In this document: positions 42,531 to 50,662 of the stretch, one piece after another
Layout of the letters: each line of letters begins with the position of its first letter
How positions within the stretch are numbered: the first letter of the stretch is position 1
DNA from: Oscillospiraceae bacterium
GTDB lineage: Bacteria > Bacillota > Clostridia > Oscillospirales > Acutalibacteraceae
Reading direction: 5' to 3'
Length of the DNA: 50,662 nucleotides
Assembly (NCBI GenBank): GCA_029225165.1
Contig: JAQXVY010000030.1
Span: 1 to 50,662 of the forward strand
Notes under the pieces: model-generated
Seen by the model: the letters and a program-made list of their open reading frames with translations, nothing else
The model's database searches: none
Told to the model about the DNA's origin: nothing
Translations under genes and position numbers: made by a program

Positions 42531-43256
42531 CTAAAATATTGTTATGACGGTAATGTTATCGGTACCGCCACCGTTGTTTGCTGCGTTTACAAGCTTGTTA
42601 ACAACCTTGCTGTCACGATTGTTGTTGATTATTTCTACAATTTCTTCTTCCGAAACACAGTTTGTAAGACCGTCTGTACAGATGAGGATTGCATCCCCTC
42701 TCTTATATTCACACTCAACATAATCCACATTTACAACACATCTTATGCCAACAGCTCTTGTGATGAAATTTTTGTTGGGGTGAACCATAGCCTCTTCTTT
42801 TGTGATTTCGCCACGGTTAACCATCTCCTGCACAAGGGAATGGTCCTCTGTAAGCTGAATTGCTTTGTTATCTCTGATTATGTATGTCCTTGAGTCGCCA
42901 ACATGGACAATGTGGACAATATTGTTACGAATGAACACAAGCTCACAGGTTGTACCCATTCCGGTAAGTTCAATGTTTTTTCTTGCAACGTTGTAAACCT
43001 CAAGGTTTGCACCAACAACCACATTTGTTAAAAGGGCAATAAGCTCCTCCTCGGTAAAGTCACCTGTGTAAAGATTTTTGATTTCACGGGCTATGTACTC
43101 GGATGCTGTTGTAGAGGCTGTGTGACCTCCGTTTGCACCGCCCATTCCGTCACAGACAACTGCCCAAAGTGAACCCTCCGGGGTTTTGCCTGAAAGACAA
43201 TAATCCTGATTGTCCTGGCGTACACTGCCCCTGTCTGTTTTACTGTAAATGTTCAA
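42531..43256 (-). CDS. prpC: PP2C-type Ser/Thr phosphatase (PrpC/Stp)
   Basis: A 241-residue metal-dependent phosphatase. Motifs in order: TDRGSVRQDNQDYCL, VCDGMGGANGGHTAS, HVGDSRTYII, ITRAVG, CTDGLTNCVS and GGGTDNITVI; all metal-binding Asp residues are present. It reverses phosphorylation by the adjacent PASTA kinase. The start is a TTG at 43256, with a near-perfect AAGGAGG positioned in the rlmN stop region; no ATG in the early part fits as well. It lies five bases after rlmN. Confidence 0.94.
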   Translation of the reverse strand: MNIYSKTDRGSVRQDNQDYCLSGKTPEGSLWAVVCDGMGGANGGHTASTTASEYIAREIKNLYTGDFTEEELIALLTNVVVGANLEVYNVARKNIELTGMGTTCELVFIRNNIVHIVHVGDSRTYIIRDNKAIQLTEDHSLVQEMVNRGEITKEEAMVHPNKNFITRAVGIRCVVNVDYVECEYKRGDAILICTDGLTNCVSEEEIVEIINNNRDSKVVNKLVNAANNGGGTDNITVITIF

Positions 43257-43261
43257 GATTA

Positions 43262-44290
43262 TTATCCTCCTTCCTTATATTTACCCTTGAGCTGACCACA
43301 GCTTGCGTCAATATCACTGCCAAGTGTTCGCCTTACGGTGGCGCTTATACCGTAAGAATTAAGAATGTTTGTAAATAAAATCAGTCTTTCCTTATTGCTT
43401 TTTCGGTAGTCGCTGCCCTTGACGGAATTGACGGGAATTAAGTTGACGTGGACAAGCATTCCCTTTATTAGTTTGCCAAGCTCATTTGCACAGGAGTCGC
43501 TGTCGTTTACTCCGTCTATCATAGCGTACTCAAAGCTGACTCTTCTGTGGGTTTTATCTATATAATATCTTACAGCCTCCATAAGGCTATTGATATTAAA
43601 CGCATCATTTATCGGCATTGTGGCACTTCTCATCAAGTCATTTGGTGCGTGCAGAGAAACTGAAAGTGTAATTTGCATCTCTAAATCAGCCAGTTTATAG
43701 ATTTTCGGCACTACACCGCTGGTTGAAAGGGTTATATGCCTTTTGCCGATATTCAGTCCCTTTTCCGAGGAAACCAAGTGGATAAACCTGACTACATTGT
43801 CAAAGTTATCAAGTGGCTCCCCCATACCCATAAGGACAATATTTGAAATTCTTATACCCAAATCCTTTTGGGCTGTTTCGATTTGGCAGAGCATTTCACC
43901 GGGTGTTAAATTCCGTGTAAAACCCTGCATACCTGTGGCGCAGAATTTGCACCCCATTTTGCATCCAACCTGAGTTGAAATACAGATTGTGTAACCGTGG
44001 TGGTAGCTCATTACAACAGATTCTACACACTCACCGTCACAGAATTTAAACAGATACTTAACTGTATTATCATAACTTGAAACTTGCTTTTTTTCAATAT
44101 TTACAACAGAAATGTAATAATATTCAGACAGCTTACTGCGTAAATCCTTGGGAATGTTGTTCATTTCGTCAAATGACGACACCCCGGAATTTATCCAACG
44201 GAAAATTTGCTCTGCCCTGTATTTGGGGAAATTATGCTTTACGACAAAATCCTGAATTTCCTCAATTTTCAGTGATTTCAAATCAGTCAT
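43262..44290 (-). CDS. rlmN: 23S rRNA (adenine2503-C2)/tRNA methyltransferase, radical SAM
   Basis: A 342-residue radical SAM enzyme. The cluster motif CKMGCKFC lies in ISTQVGCKMGCKFCATG. NIVLMGMGEPLDN is the SAM-binding block, and Cys near the end (DIDASCGQL) is the methyl-shuttling second Cys. It methylates A2503 of 23S rRNA and, in some bacteria, A37 of tRNA. GGAGGGTG precedes the ATG. The gene overlaps rsmB by eight bases. Confidence 0.96.
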   Translation of the reverse strand: MTDLKSLKIEEIQDFVVKHNFPKYRAEQIFRWINSGVSSFDEMNNIPKDLRSKLSEYYYISVVNIEKKQVSSYDNTVKYLFKFCDGECVESVVMSYHHGYTICISTQVGCKMGCKFCATGMQGFTRNLTPGEMLCQIETAQKDLGIRISNIVLMGMGEPLDNFDNVVRFIHLVSSEKGLNIGKRHITLSTSGVVPKIYKLADLEMQITLSVSLHAPNDLMRSATMPINDAFNINSLMEAVRYYIDKTHRRVSFEYAMIDGVNDSDSCANELGKLIKGMLVHVNLIPVNSVKGSDYRKSNKERLILFTNILNSYGISATVRRTLGSDIDASCGQLKGKYKEGG

Positions 44291-45617
44291 TTGTCACCCT
44301 CCTTAATATGGCAAAGTAAAAACCGTCTGAATTGTTTGTCTGTGGGAAAAGTGAACATTCGTAGGGCTTTTCCTCAACTGTTCTTTTAATATTCTTTGGG
44401 AGAATTATATTTTCTCCCTGAAAATCCTTGTTTTCACAAAGGAATTTTTCTATCATCCTGTTATTTTCGTCAGGATTAAGTGTACAGGTGGAGTAGAGCA
44501 GTCTGCCACCCTTTTTTACAAGATGTGATGATGCTGTAAGGATTTTGTACTGAATTTCCTTTAAAGAATTATCAAACAAATCCTCCTTGTATCTTATCTC
44601 AGGCTTTCTGCGGATAAGTCCAAGACCTGAACAGGGAACATCGCAAATAACTACATCTGCTTTGTCTGTTTCACTATTTTCCGATGCATCCTTTACAGTA
44701 GCATTTATTATGTTAATTTTCAGCCTTTTACAGGTTGAATTTATAAGATTAACCTTGTGTGGGTAAAGGTCAAAGGAATTGATTTTGCCTATATTGTTCA
44801 TAAGAATTGCAGATGTAAAGGACTTACCCCCCGGTGCAGAGCAGACATCATAAAGTGTTTGTCCCTGTTTTGGTGAAAGGCTTTCAAGTGCTATATTTGA
44901 TGACAAATCCTGAATGTAGAACTTTCCCTCTTTAAATGCTTTTGATGATTCTATCGCACCTGTGGAGCTGATTTTGATAACATTTTCAAGGGGTGTACTT
45001 TCACACCTTACTCCCTCTTTTTCAAGGGATGAAAGCAAGTCCTCTTTTGTTGTAAGCAGAGTATTCGCCCTTGCGTAAAGAGGCGGTCTGCCTGTAATGC
45101 TGCCCAGCATTTCAAGGGTTACTTCCTCACCGTAGCTATCTTTCCAAAGGGAAATTATTTCTTCAGGAACAGAATATTTTACGGAGAGGTATTTGTTTTT
45201 ATCCTTGATATTTTCAAGGTTATACTTTTCCTCCGCCCTTGTAATGCTCCTTAAAAGTCCGTTAATAAACCCTGCCGACTTAAAAAGCTTTAGATTTTTT
45301 GCAAGCTTAACTGTTTCGTTAACTGCGGCACTTTCGGGAACCTTGTCCATAAAAAGCATTTGATACACAGCCATTCGCAGTAGAATGAGAGTTTTTTTCT
45401 CAATCTTCTTTAGTCTTACCGAAGAATAACTGCGGATTATATAGTCAAGGGTCAATTTTCTTTCAAGCACTCCGTAAATTATTGCAGAGGCAAAGGATGA
45501 GTCCAGCTTGGAAAGCTTGTTTTCCTTTAATGCTTGATTTACTAAAATCGAGCTGTAGCTTTTGTCTGTTTCAATCTTGTAAAGCACATCAAAGGCAATT
45601 CTTCTGGGATTTATCAT
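44283..45617 (-). CDS. rsmB: 16S rRNA (cytosine967-C5)-methyltransferase
   Basis: A 444-residue protein. The N-terminal NusB-like RNA-binding domain (1-135) is followed by a Rossmann methyltransferase: the SAM-binding VCSAPGGKSF, the motif CDVPCSGLGLIRRKPEIRY and the catalytic Cys in YSTCTLNPDENN. It makes m5C967 in 16S rRNA. The ATG overlaps the stop of the upstream protease gene (TAATG). Confidence 0.95.
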   Translation of the reverse strand: MINPRRIAFDVLYKIETDKSYSSILVNQALKENKLSKLDSSFASAIIYGVLERKLTLDYIIRSYSSVRLKKIEKKTLILLRMAVYQMLFMDKVPESAAVNETVKLAKNLKLFKSAGFINGLLRSITRAEEKYNLENIKDKNKYLSVKYSVPEEIISLWKDSYGEEVTLEMLGSITGRPPLYARANTLLTTKEDLLSSLEKEGVRCESTPLENVIKISSTGAIESSKAFKEGKFYIQDLSSNIALESLSPKQGQTLYDVCSAPGGKSFTSAILMNNIGKINSFDLYPHKVNLINSTCKRLKINIINATVKDASENSETDKADVVICDVPCSGLGLIRRKPEIRYKEDLFDNSLKEIQYKILTASSHLVKKGGRLLYSTCTLNPDENNRMIEKFLCENKDFQGENIILPKNIKRTVEEKPYECSLFPQTNNSDGFYFAILRRVTND

Positions 45618-46315
45618 TAATCTCTCCTGTTGGCAATAATAATCAAACGCAAAAGCTGAAGAAGAGCAGTTGCCGCTGCGGCAACATAGGTCATTGCGGC
45701 AGCCTGAAGAACCTTTTTAGTACCCACATACTCATCTGTGGCAAGTAAATTTGTGTCCCTGATACACTTCAGTGCTCGGCGTGATGCGTCAAACTCAACA
45801 GGCAATGTTACTACTGTGAACAGCACTGAAAGTGAAAAGAAGATAATGCCAAGCCACAAAACAAATGAATATTGTGTTGGCAAAAATAAACCTATGAGGA
45901 AAAGTATCCAGCCTAAATTTGAGCCAATCCTTGCCGCCGGTACAATAGCACCTCTGATTTTGTTTGGCACATAGCCTGTTGCGTGTTGTACAGCGTGACC
46001 TGCCTCGTGACAGGCTACACCCACCGCCGCAACGGAAGCAACATTATAAACACTTTCAGACAGGCGGATAACATTTGTCCTTGGGTCAAAGTGGTCTGTA
46101 AGACTGCCTGATGTAGGCTCTATCCTAACCCCTGTTACACCGTACTGATTCAGCACATACTGTGCCGCCTGAGCACCTGTCATACCTCGCCTGTTTGGTA
46201 CATTGCTGTACTTTGAAAAATTTGATTTTACTTTTATCTGGCATATCATTGAAAGAATAAAGCAGGGCAAAATTAAAACAATGTATGTCCAGTCAAATCC
46301 ATAAAAATAAGGCAT
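45617..46315 (-). CDS. membrane zinc metallopeptidase, YugP family
   Basis: A 232-residue membrane protein. A first helix (YIVLILPCFILSMICQI), then the conserved RRGMTGAQAAQYVL, GVRIEP, the DHFDPRTNVIRLSE block and the zinc site HEAGHAVQHATGY. Two or three more helices follow, with LPVEFDASRRAL between them. The family is widespread in Firmicutes; its substrate is unknown. The ATG at 46315 has AGGAGA before it; a longer reading would cover the end of fmt. Its place inside the fmt-rsmB block, where B. subtilis has nothing, is typical of many Clostridia in my recollection. Confidence 0.88.
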   Translation of the reverse strand: MPYFYGFDWTYIVLILPCFILSMICQIKVKSNFSKYSNVPNRRGMTGAQAAQYVLNQYGVTGVRIEPTSGSLTDHFDPRTNVIRLSESVYNVASVAAVGVACHEAGHAVQHATGYVPNKIRGAIVPAARIGSNLGWILFLIGLFLPTQYSFVLWLGIIFFSLSVLFTVVTLPVEFDASRRALKCIRDTNLLATDEYVGTKKVLQAAAMTYVAAAATALLQLLRLIIIANRRD

Positions 46316-46317
46316 AA

Positions 46318-47235
46318 TTAATCTCCTATTATTGTTCCGATACTGATTTTGTGTCCTTGCAAAAAGGCATTTGAGTCCATCCTCTTTTTGCCCTGTAGCT
46401 GAACTGAATTTACAACTACTGCACCCTCGCCACAGGCTACTGTAAGAGGATTTGTACATATTACCTCACCGGGTTTTCCTTTGCCATCTGCAAGGCGTGT
46501 TTCAAATATTTTAAGGATTTTCCCGTTAAAAACAGTTGATGCAACAGGCCAAGGGCAAAGTCCCCTTACCTTATTATGCACCTCTTTGTTTGTTTTAGAA
46601 AAATCAATTTTGCACATTGATTTGTCAAGCATCTTTGCATATGTGGAAAGGCTGTCGTCCTGCTTAACGGGTTTTAACATTCCCTTTTGGGCATAGTCAA
46701 GGGTTTTGATAATTAATTCTCCGCCCAATTCGGAAAGATTATCAAAAACCTGTCCTGCTGTTTCGTTAATTCCGATTTTGTATTCCTCTGTAAGGAGAAT
46801 ATCGCCTGTGTCAAGTCCCTTTTCCATATACATTGTGGTAACTCCTGTTACCTCGTCACCGTTTAAGACTGACCACTGAATTGGTGCGGCGCCACGGTAC
46901 TTTGGAAGAAGTGAACCGTGAACATTTATGCAACCGTACCTTGGAATGTTAAGGATACTTTCAGGAAGTATTTGACCGTATGCCACAACAACAATAACAT
47001 CAGGGTTAAGCTCCCTGATAAGCTTGTCGTTATCGCCCTCACGGAGCTTTACAGGCTGATAAACAGGTATTGACAGCTCCCGGGCACACACCTTTACATC
47101 AGGCGGTGTAAGTACCATTTTTCTGCCAACAGGCTTGTCGGGCTGGGTGAACACAGCAAGTACATTGTGATGCTTTGCTATTGCCTTTAGTGACGGTACT
47201 GCAAAGTCGGGAGTACCCATAAAAACAACATTCAT
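46318..47235 (-). CDS. fmt: methionyl-tRNA formyltransferase
   Basis: A 305-residue enzyme. It opens with VVFMGTPDFAVPSL; the folate-site block INVHGSLLPKYRGAAPIQWS (Asn and His) and MYMEKGLDTGDIL with its Asp are intact, and the C-terminal tRNA-binding domain follows. It formylates Met-tRNAi. The ATG overlaps the def stop by one base (TGATG), with GGAGGAG before it; a GTG codon just upstream is rejected. Paired with def as expected. Confidence 0.96.
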   Translation of the reverse strand: MNVVFMGTPDFAVPSLKAIAKHHNVLAVFTQPDKPVGRKMVLTPPDVKVCARELSIPVYQPVKLREGDNDKLIRELNPDVIVVVAYGQILPESILNIPRYGCINVHGSLLPKYRGAAPIQWSVLNGDEVTGVTTMYMEKGLDTGDILLTEEYKIGINETAGQVFDNLSELGGELIIKTLDYAQKGMLKPVKQDDSLSTYAKMLDKSMCKIDFSKTNKEVHNKVRGLCPWPVASTVFNGKILKIFETRLADGKGKPGEVICTNPLTVACGEGAVVVNSVQLQGKKRMDSNAFLQGHKISIGTIIGD

Positions 47236-47699
47236 CACTCAATCTCCTCCGGTGACAGCATACGGATTACAATATCCTTGTAAACAATGCCGTCAAGGTG
47301 GTCTATTTCGTGACAAAATGCCTTTGCAAGGAGTCCCTCTCCGCTGATTTCAAAGGTTTTTCCCTTTCTGTCCTGTGCCTCAACAGTTACCTTCATTGGT
47401 CTTTTTGTCATTCCGTATTCACCGGGGAATGAAAGGCATCCCTCGGCAGTAACCTGCTCGCCCTCTGCCTTAATGATTTTTGGGTTAACAAGCTCTATTA
47501 CGCCCTCGCCAATGTCGATAACAACAACCTTTCGCAAAACGCCAACCTGATTTCCTGCAAGACCAACACCCTCGGCATCGTGCATTGTTTCTGCCATATC
47601 GTCAAGGAGCGTCCAAAGTCTTTCGTCAAACTTTACTACCTCTCGGCATTTTTTGTGGAGGATTTCATCTCCGTCTTTTACTATATTTCTAATTGCCAT
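47235..47699 (-). CDS. def: peptide deformylase
   Basis: A 154-residue metalloenzyme. The three family motifs are present: motif 1 GVGLAGNQVG (most homologs read GLAAPQ; here AP is GN), motif 2 EGCLSFP and motif 3 HEIDHLDG with two zinc/iron His ligands. It removes the formyl group from nascent proteins. TAGGTGATT precedes the ATG at 47699; the earlier start at 47708 would touch the priA stop. Confidence 0.95.
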   Translation of the reverse strand: MAIRNIVKDGDEILHKKCREVVKFDERLWTLLDDMAETMHDAEGVGLAGNQVGVLRKVVVIDIGEGVIELVNPKIIKAEGEQVTAEGCLSFPGEYGMTKRPMKVTVEAQDRKGKTFEISGEGLLAKAFCHEIDHLDGIVYKDIVIRMLSPEEIE

Positions 47700-47708
47700 A
47701 ATAATCAC

Positions 47709-50156
47709 CTAATTAAATGACTGTGGATTCATATCCACTGTAATTTGAATACTGCTAAATTCTTTTTTCTTTGAAAAATCCATAAGCACCTGATTAACGG
47801 CACTTCTGAATTCCTTTGAGTTTCTGCATTTGATAATAATTTTAAATCTGTATTTATTGCTTATTTTATACACAGCCGCCTGGCTGGGGCCTATAATCCT
47901 AAGGGGCATATCACCGTATTTTTCCTTTACTATGGTGATAAACTCACTTTGGAATGTTGAGGCGCATTTTAAGGTTGTGCCTTGATTTTCACCTGAAAAA
48001 CCAACAAGACAAATATCTGCAAAGGGAGGATAAAGCATAGCCTTTCGCATTGCAATTTCACCCTTGAAAAAGCTGTTAAAATCCTGCATTGCAGACAGGC
48101 GAATAACCTCGCTTTCCGGGGTTGTTGTTTGGATAACTGCAACACCTTTACTTGAGCCTCTGCCACTTCTGCCCACCACCTGAGTAAGCAGACTAAAAGC
48201 CCTTTCGTAACTTCTGTAATCATCGGAATACAGCATTTGGTCAGCACTTAACACACCTACTAAGGTGACATTTGGAAAGTCAAGACCCTTTGCTACCATT
48301 TGAGTACCCACAAGAATATCGTATTCACCCTTTGAAAAGGCGGTTAGCTTTTTCTCGTAACTGCTCTTTGACATAGTAGCGTCTGCATCCATACGGAGTA
48401 CCCTTGCACTTGGGAACAAATCAAGGAGTTCCTGCTCTGCCTTTTGAGTGCCGGCACCCCTTAAACTAAGTGTATGTTGGTGACAGTCGGGACATTCCTC
48501 TGTAAATGGAACAGAATGACCGCAGTAGTGACACATCATACGGTTATTGGCACTGTGATAGGTCATAGAAATTGAACAGTTGGGACAGGTTACCACCTGA
48601 CCACAGCTTTTACAGCTTAAAAATGTGTTGTAGCCTCGGCGGTTTAAGAGGATAATGGACTGCTTTTTGTTCACAAGGTTTTGTGCAATAAGCTCCTTTA
48701 AAACAGATGAATAGTTACCTGTGTTGCCTGTCATTATTTCCTCGTTCATATCCACCACCGACACCTGTGGCAGAGTTGCCTTTCCGTATCTGCCCTTTAG
48801 AGTTACTAAGGTGTATATGCCCTTTTCTGCCGAATAAAAGCTCTCAATACTTGGGGTTGCAGAAGATAAAATAAGCATTGCATTGTGACAAATACATCTA
48901 AACTTAGCCACATCTCTTGCGTGATACCTTGGAGTTTGCTGTGACTTATAAGAGCTTTCCTGCTCCTCGTCAAGGACGATAAGTCCGATATTTTTCAGCG
49001 GAGCAAAAACAGCACTCCTTGTGCCAAGGACGATTTTTGCATCGCCCCTTAAAACACGCTTGTATTCGTCAAGTCTTTCACCAATGGACAGACCGCTGTG
49101 GAACACCGCAACATTGTCACCAAAGCGACCCATAAAAATTCTTATGAGCTGTGGTGTCAGGGCAATTTCGGGAACCATAAGGATTGTACCCTTGCCCTCA
49201 TTAAAGCACCTTTCAATCACCTTCATAAAGACGGAGGTTTTTCCACTGCCTGTGACGCCGTAAAGCAGTGCACAGTTGGGTTTATCCTCCTCATACTTTG
49301 AACAAAGTGTATCGTAGGCTGACTGTTGCTCTTTGCTTAAAACAACCTGTTTTTGTTCCTTGCTTACATCCTTTTCGCTGTAAGGCGCACGCATTACCTC
49401 GTCCTGAAAGTATTTTGCAACACACTTTTTTACAAGGGAGTCAACAACAGACTGTGTGTAGCCTGTGTAGTAGCACACCTCTTTTACTGAAGCCTTATCC
49501 ACCATATGGAGAAGGTCGAAAACCTTTTCCTGCTTTGGGGTTAGCTTTAAGGAAGAGGTATCAATATCATCAGCAAGTGACACCATCTTAATTGAGGCAT
49601 CCTTAGTTTTCCTAAGTGCGTCATCCTCTCTGGAGACAAATCCAAGCCTGTACAAGTGGTTAAGGGGAGCTTCTGCCCTGCTGAAAACATCAACAATGCT
49701 TTCCTTTTTTACAGGTTTTTTTGAACCTTGTAAAAAGTCGTAAATTTCTCTCTCATAATCTGAAAGCTTTAAAAGTTCCTCATCTTCTCTGTGAACAGCA
49801 CAGTAGAATGTGGAAATTTGATAGTTTATCCCTGCCGGCAGCATTACCCTAACTGCATCATAGTAGGTGCAAAAGTACCTGTCGTGGATAAAGTGAACAG
49901 TTTTAAGCATTTCTTCTGTGAACAAAGGCTCTTTGTCAAGGACTGAACTGATTTCCTTTAAATTTTCTTCATAGTACTCACGAATATTCAGTACCATACC
50001 CTGCCTGAGTCGGTTGCCCTTTCCAAAGGGAACAAGTACCCTTTGACCGGGAGAAATGTTCATATCCTGAGGAATTTTGTAGCTGAAAATTTTATCAAAA
50101 TGATATACTGTTTTGTCAACAGCAATTCCTGCAATCAGGAAATTATCATTCTTCAT
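47709..50156 (-). CDS. priA: primosomal protein N', replication restart helicase
   Basis: An 815-residue helicase. The N-terminal 3' DNA-binding domain (FSYKIPQDMNISPGQRV) is followed by a winged helix, then helicase lobe 1 with Walker A (LLYGVTGSGKTSVF) and DEEQ (LDEEQESSYKS). A zinc-binding Cys array follows (CKSCGQVVTCPNC, CHYCG, CPDC), and lobe 2 has VGRSGRG. It loads the replisome at stalled forks. The ATG at 50156 overlaps the rpoZ end by 11 bases. coaBC usually lies between rpoZ and priA and is absent here. Confidence 0.96.
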   Translation of the reverse strand: MKNDNFLIAGIAVDKTVYHFDKIFSYKIPQDMNISPGQRVLVPFGKGNRLRQGMVLNIREYYEENLKEISSVLDKEPLFTEEMLKTVHFIHDRYFCTYYDAVRVMLPAGINYQISTFYCAVHREDEELLKLSDYEREIYDFLQGSKKPVKKESIVDVFSRAEAPLNHLYRLGFVSREDDALRKTKDASIKMVSLADDIDTSSLKLTPKQEKVFDLLHMVDKASVKEVCYYTGYTQSVVDSLVKKCVAKYFQDEVMRAPYSEKDVSKEQKQVVLSKEQQSAYDTLCSKYEEDKPNCALLYGVTGSGKTSVFMKVIERCFNEGKGTILMVPEIALTPQLIRIFMGRFGDNVAVFHSGLSIGERLDEYKRVLRGDAKIVLGTRSAVFAPLKNIGLIVLDEEQESSYKSQQTPRYHARDVAKFRCICHNAMLILSSATPSIESFYSAEKGIYTLVTLKGRYGKATLPQVSVVDMNEEIMTGNTGNYSSVLKELIAQNLVNKKQSIILLNRRGYNTFLSCKSCGQVVTCPNCSISMTYHSANNRMMCHYCGHSVPFTEECPDCHQHTLSLRGAGTQKAEQELLDLFPSARVLRMDADATMSKSSYEKKLTAFSKGEYDILVGTQMVAKGLDFPNVTLVGVLSADQMLYSDDYRSYERAFSLLTQVVGRSGRGSSKGVAVIQTTTPESEVIRLSAMQDFNSFFKGEIAMRKAMLYPPFADICLVGFSGENQGTTLKCASTFQSEFITIVKEKYGDMPLRIIGPSQAAVYKISNKYRFKIIIKCRNSKEFRSAVNQVLMDFSKKKEFSSIQITVDMNPQSFN

Positions 50157-50349
50157 CTTCAGGCTCAAGGATGTTGTACCTGTGATTTTTGAAGTCGTCA
50201 ATAGCCAAAAGAACAGGCTTTTCGTCAGTGATTACACCATTTTCTTCAAACTCATAGGCAATTTGTCTTGCTCTTTTGGCAACACCCATTACAAGAGCAT
50301 AACGGCTCTCTTTACCTGCCAACATATTATCTACTGAAGCTATACGCAT
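50146..50349 (-). CDS. rpoZ: RNA polymerase omega subunit
   Basis: A 67-residue omega subunit. The start MRIASVDNMLAGKESRYALVM is typical, followed by AKRARQI and a short acidic tail (EPEDEE). It helps fold beta-prime. GGAGA precedes the ATG. It lies 25 bases after gmk and overlaps priA. Confidence 0.93.
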   Translation of the reverse strand: MRIASVDNMLAGKESRYALVMGVAKRARQIAYEFEENGVITDEKPVLLAIDDFKNHRYNILEPEDEE

Positions 50350-50374
50350 AATAATTCTCCTTTTCTCATTACAA

Positions 50375-50662
50375 TTAATTATTTCTTTTTTCTTTTTCTT
50401 TTTTTACAATGTTTATTATATCATCAACGGTTTTTTCAACAATGTCGTTTTCAACCACAAAGTCGTATTGGGATGTATATCCTTGCTCAACAAGAGCTGT
50501 TTTCATACGCTTTTCTATTACCTCCTCAGTTTCGGTGCCTCTGCCACGCAGACGCTGTTCCAAAACCTCAAGGGATGGAGGAACAATAAAAATGCTTAGG
50601 CAGTCAGGGCATTTTTCCATTATCTGAACTCCGCCCTGCACCTCAATTTCAAGGAACACATT
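50375..50662 (-). CDS. gmk: guanylate kinase, C-terminal part (partial, enters from the window edge)
   Basis: The visible 95 residues begin NVFLEIEVQGGVQI and continue with IFIVPPSLEVLEQRLRGRGTE, then VIEKRMKTALVE and the final helical NIVKKEKEKR. These are the C-terminal signature of guanylate kinase, which phosphorylates GMP. The N-terminal half, including the P-loop, lies past 50662. Its position before rpoZ is the standard gmk-rpoZ arrangement. Confidence 0.95.
   Translation of the reverse strand, partial: NVFLEIEVQGGVQIMEKCPDCLSIFIVPPSLEVLEQRLRGRGTETEEVIEKRMKTALVEQGYTSQYDFVVENDIVEKTVDDIINIVKKEKEKRNN

Noticed and set aside
45617..46459. A longer N-terminus for the YugP-type protease
   Set aside because: The extra 48 residues overlap fmt out of frame and are unlike the family. 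AGGAGA marks the ATG at 46315.

Overview
The window looks like a chromosomal segment from a low-GC, endospore-forming Clostridia member, most likely of the Oscillospirales/Ruminococcaceae type. That placement is inference. It rests on spoIIGA-sigE, a complete eight-gene spoIIIA operon, an IspH-ribosomal protein S1 fusion, Thr/Ser-rich extracellular linkers and strong AGGAGG ribosome binding sites. Nearly every base is assigned; no gene-free stretch exceeds 300 bases. I saw no transposase, integrase, phage structural gene or CRISPR array.

Layout. 1-1536 (minus): the first codons of rpsB behind a structured leader RNA, a SleB-type cell wall hydrolase and a YlmC/YmxH sporulation protein. 1548-4225 (plus): degV, then spoIIGA-sigE, with a 30-residue membrane peptide gene between them on the minus strand. 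4272-7312 (minus): a lipoprotein, a MORN-repeat protein and pfkA. 7401-13541 (minus): nusB, a TsaD/Kae1 paralog, xseA and dnaE behind one promoter. 13554-18109 (minus): spoIIIAA to AH, with a SigE-like promoter tucked into the ligA terminator. 18187-26949 (minus): rpiR-type regulator, flavoprotein, cmk, plsC and ispH-S1, then ywlG, an HD hydrolase and ligA. 27039-28525 (plus): an isolated hisH-hisF pair. 28550-31089 (minus): leuB, a CpsB-like PHP phosphatase and a histidine phosphatase, facing an XRE regulator. 31870-37447: a divergent accessory block with a zinc-ribbon/pseudokinase/PASTA membrane protein (minus) and a coupled metallophosphoesterase plus MATE-HATPase fusion pair (plus). 37506-50662 (minus): tRNA-Ala(GGC), ybaK, an HprK-like ATPase and thiamine pyrophosphokinase, then a variant of the Firmicutes gmk-rpoZ-priA-def-fmt-rsmB-rlmN-PP2C-PASTA kinase-rsgA cluster.

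How the genes fit together. SpoIIGA processes pro-SigE; SigE would then drive ylmC and spoIIIA, and both have SigE-like promoters here. The 13-50 kb segments are otherwise housekeeping: replication and repair, translation, isoprenoid, phospholipid and cofactor synthesis. The PP2C phosphatase and PASTA kinase form the usual cell-wall-sensing pair.

The most unusual content is the 31.8-37.4 kb block. The pseudokinase has lost its catalytic Asp residues. The metallophosphoesterase carries about 280 C-terminal residues I cannot assign, and it is translationally coupled to a transporter that ends in an RsbW/SpoIIAB-like ATPase domain. Their promoter carries a perfect inverted repeat. Other points worth a look are a SpoIIGA with an altered active-site motif, a histidine phosphatase whose RHG motif reads CHG, and the long rpsB leader structure.
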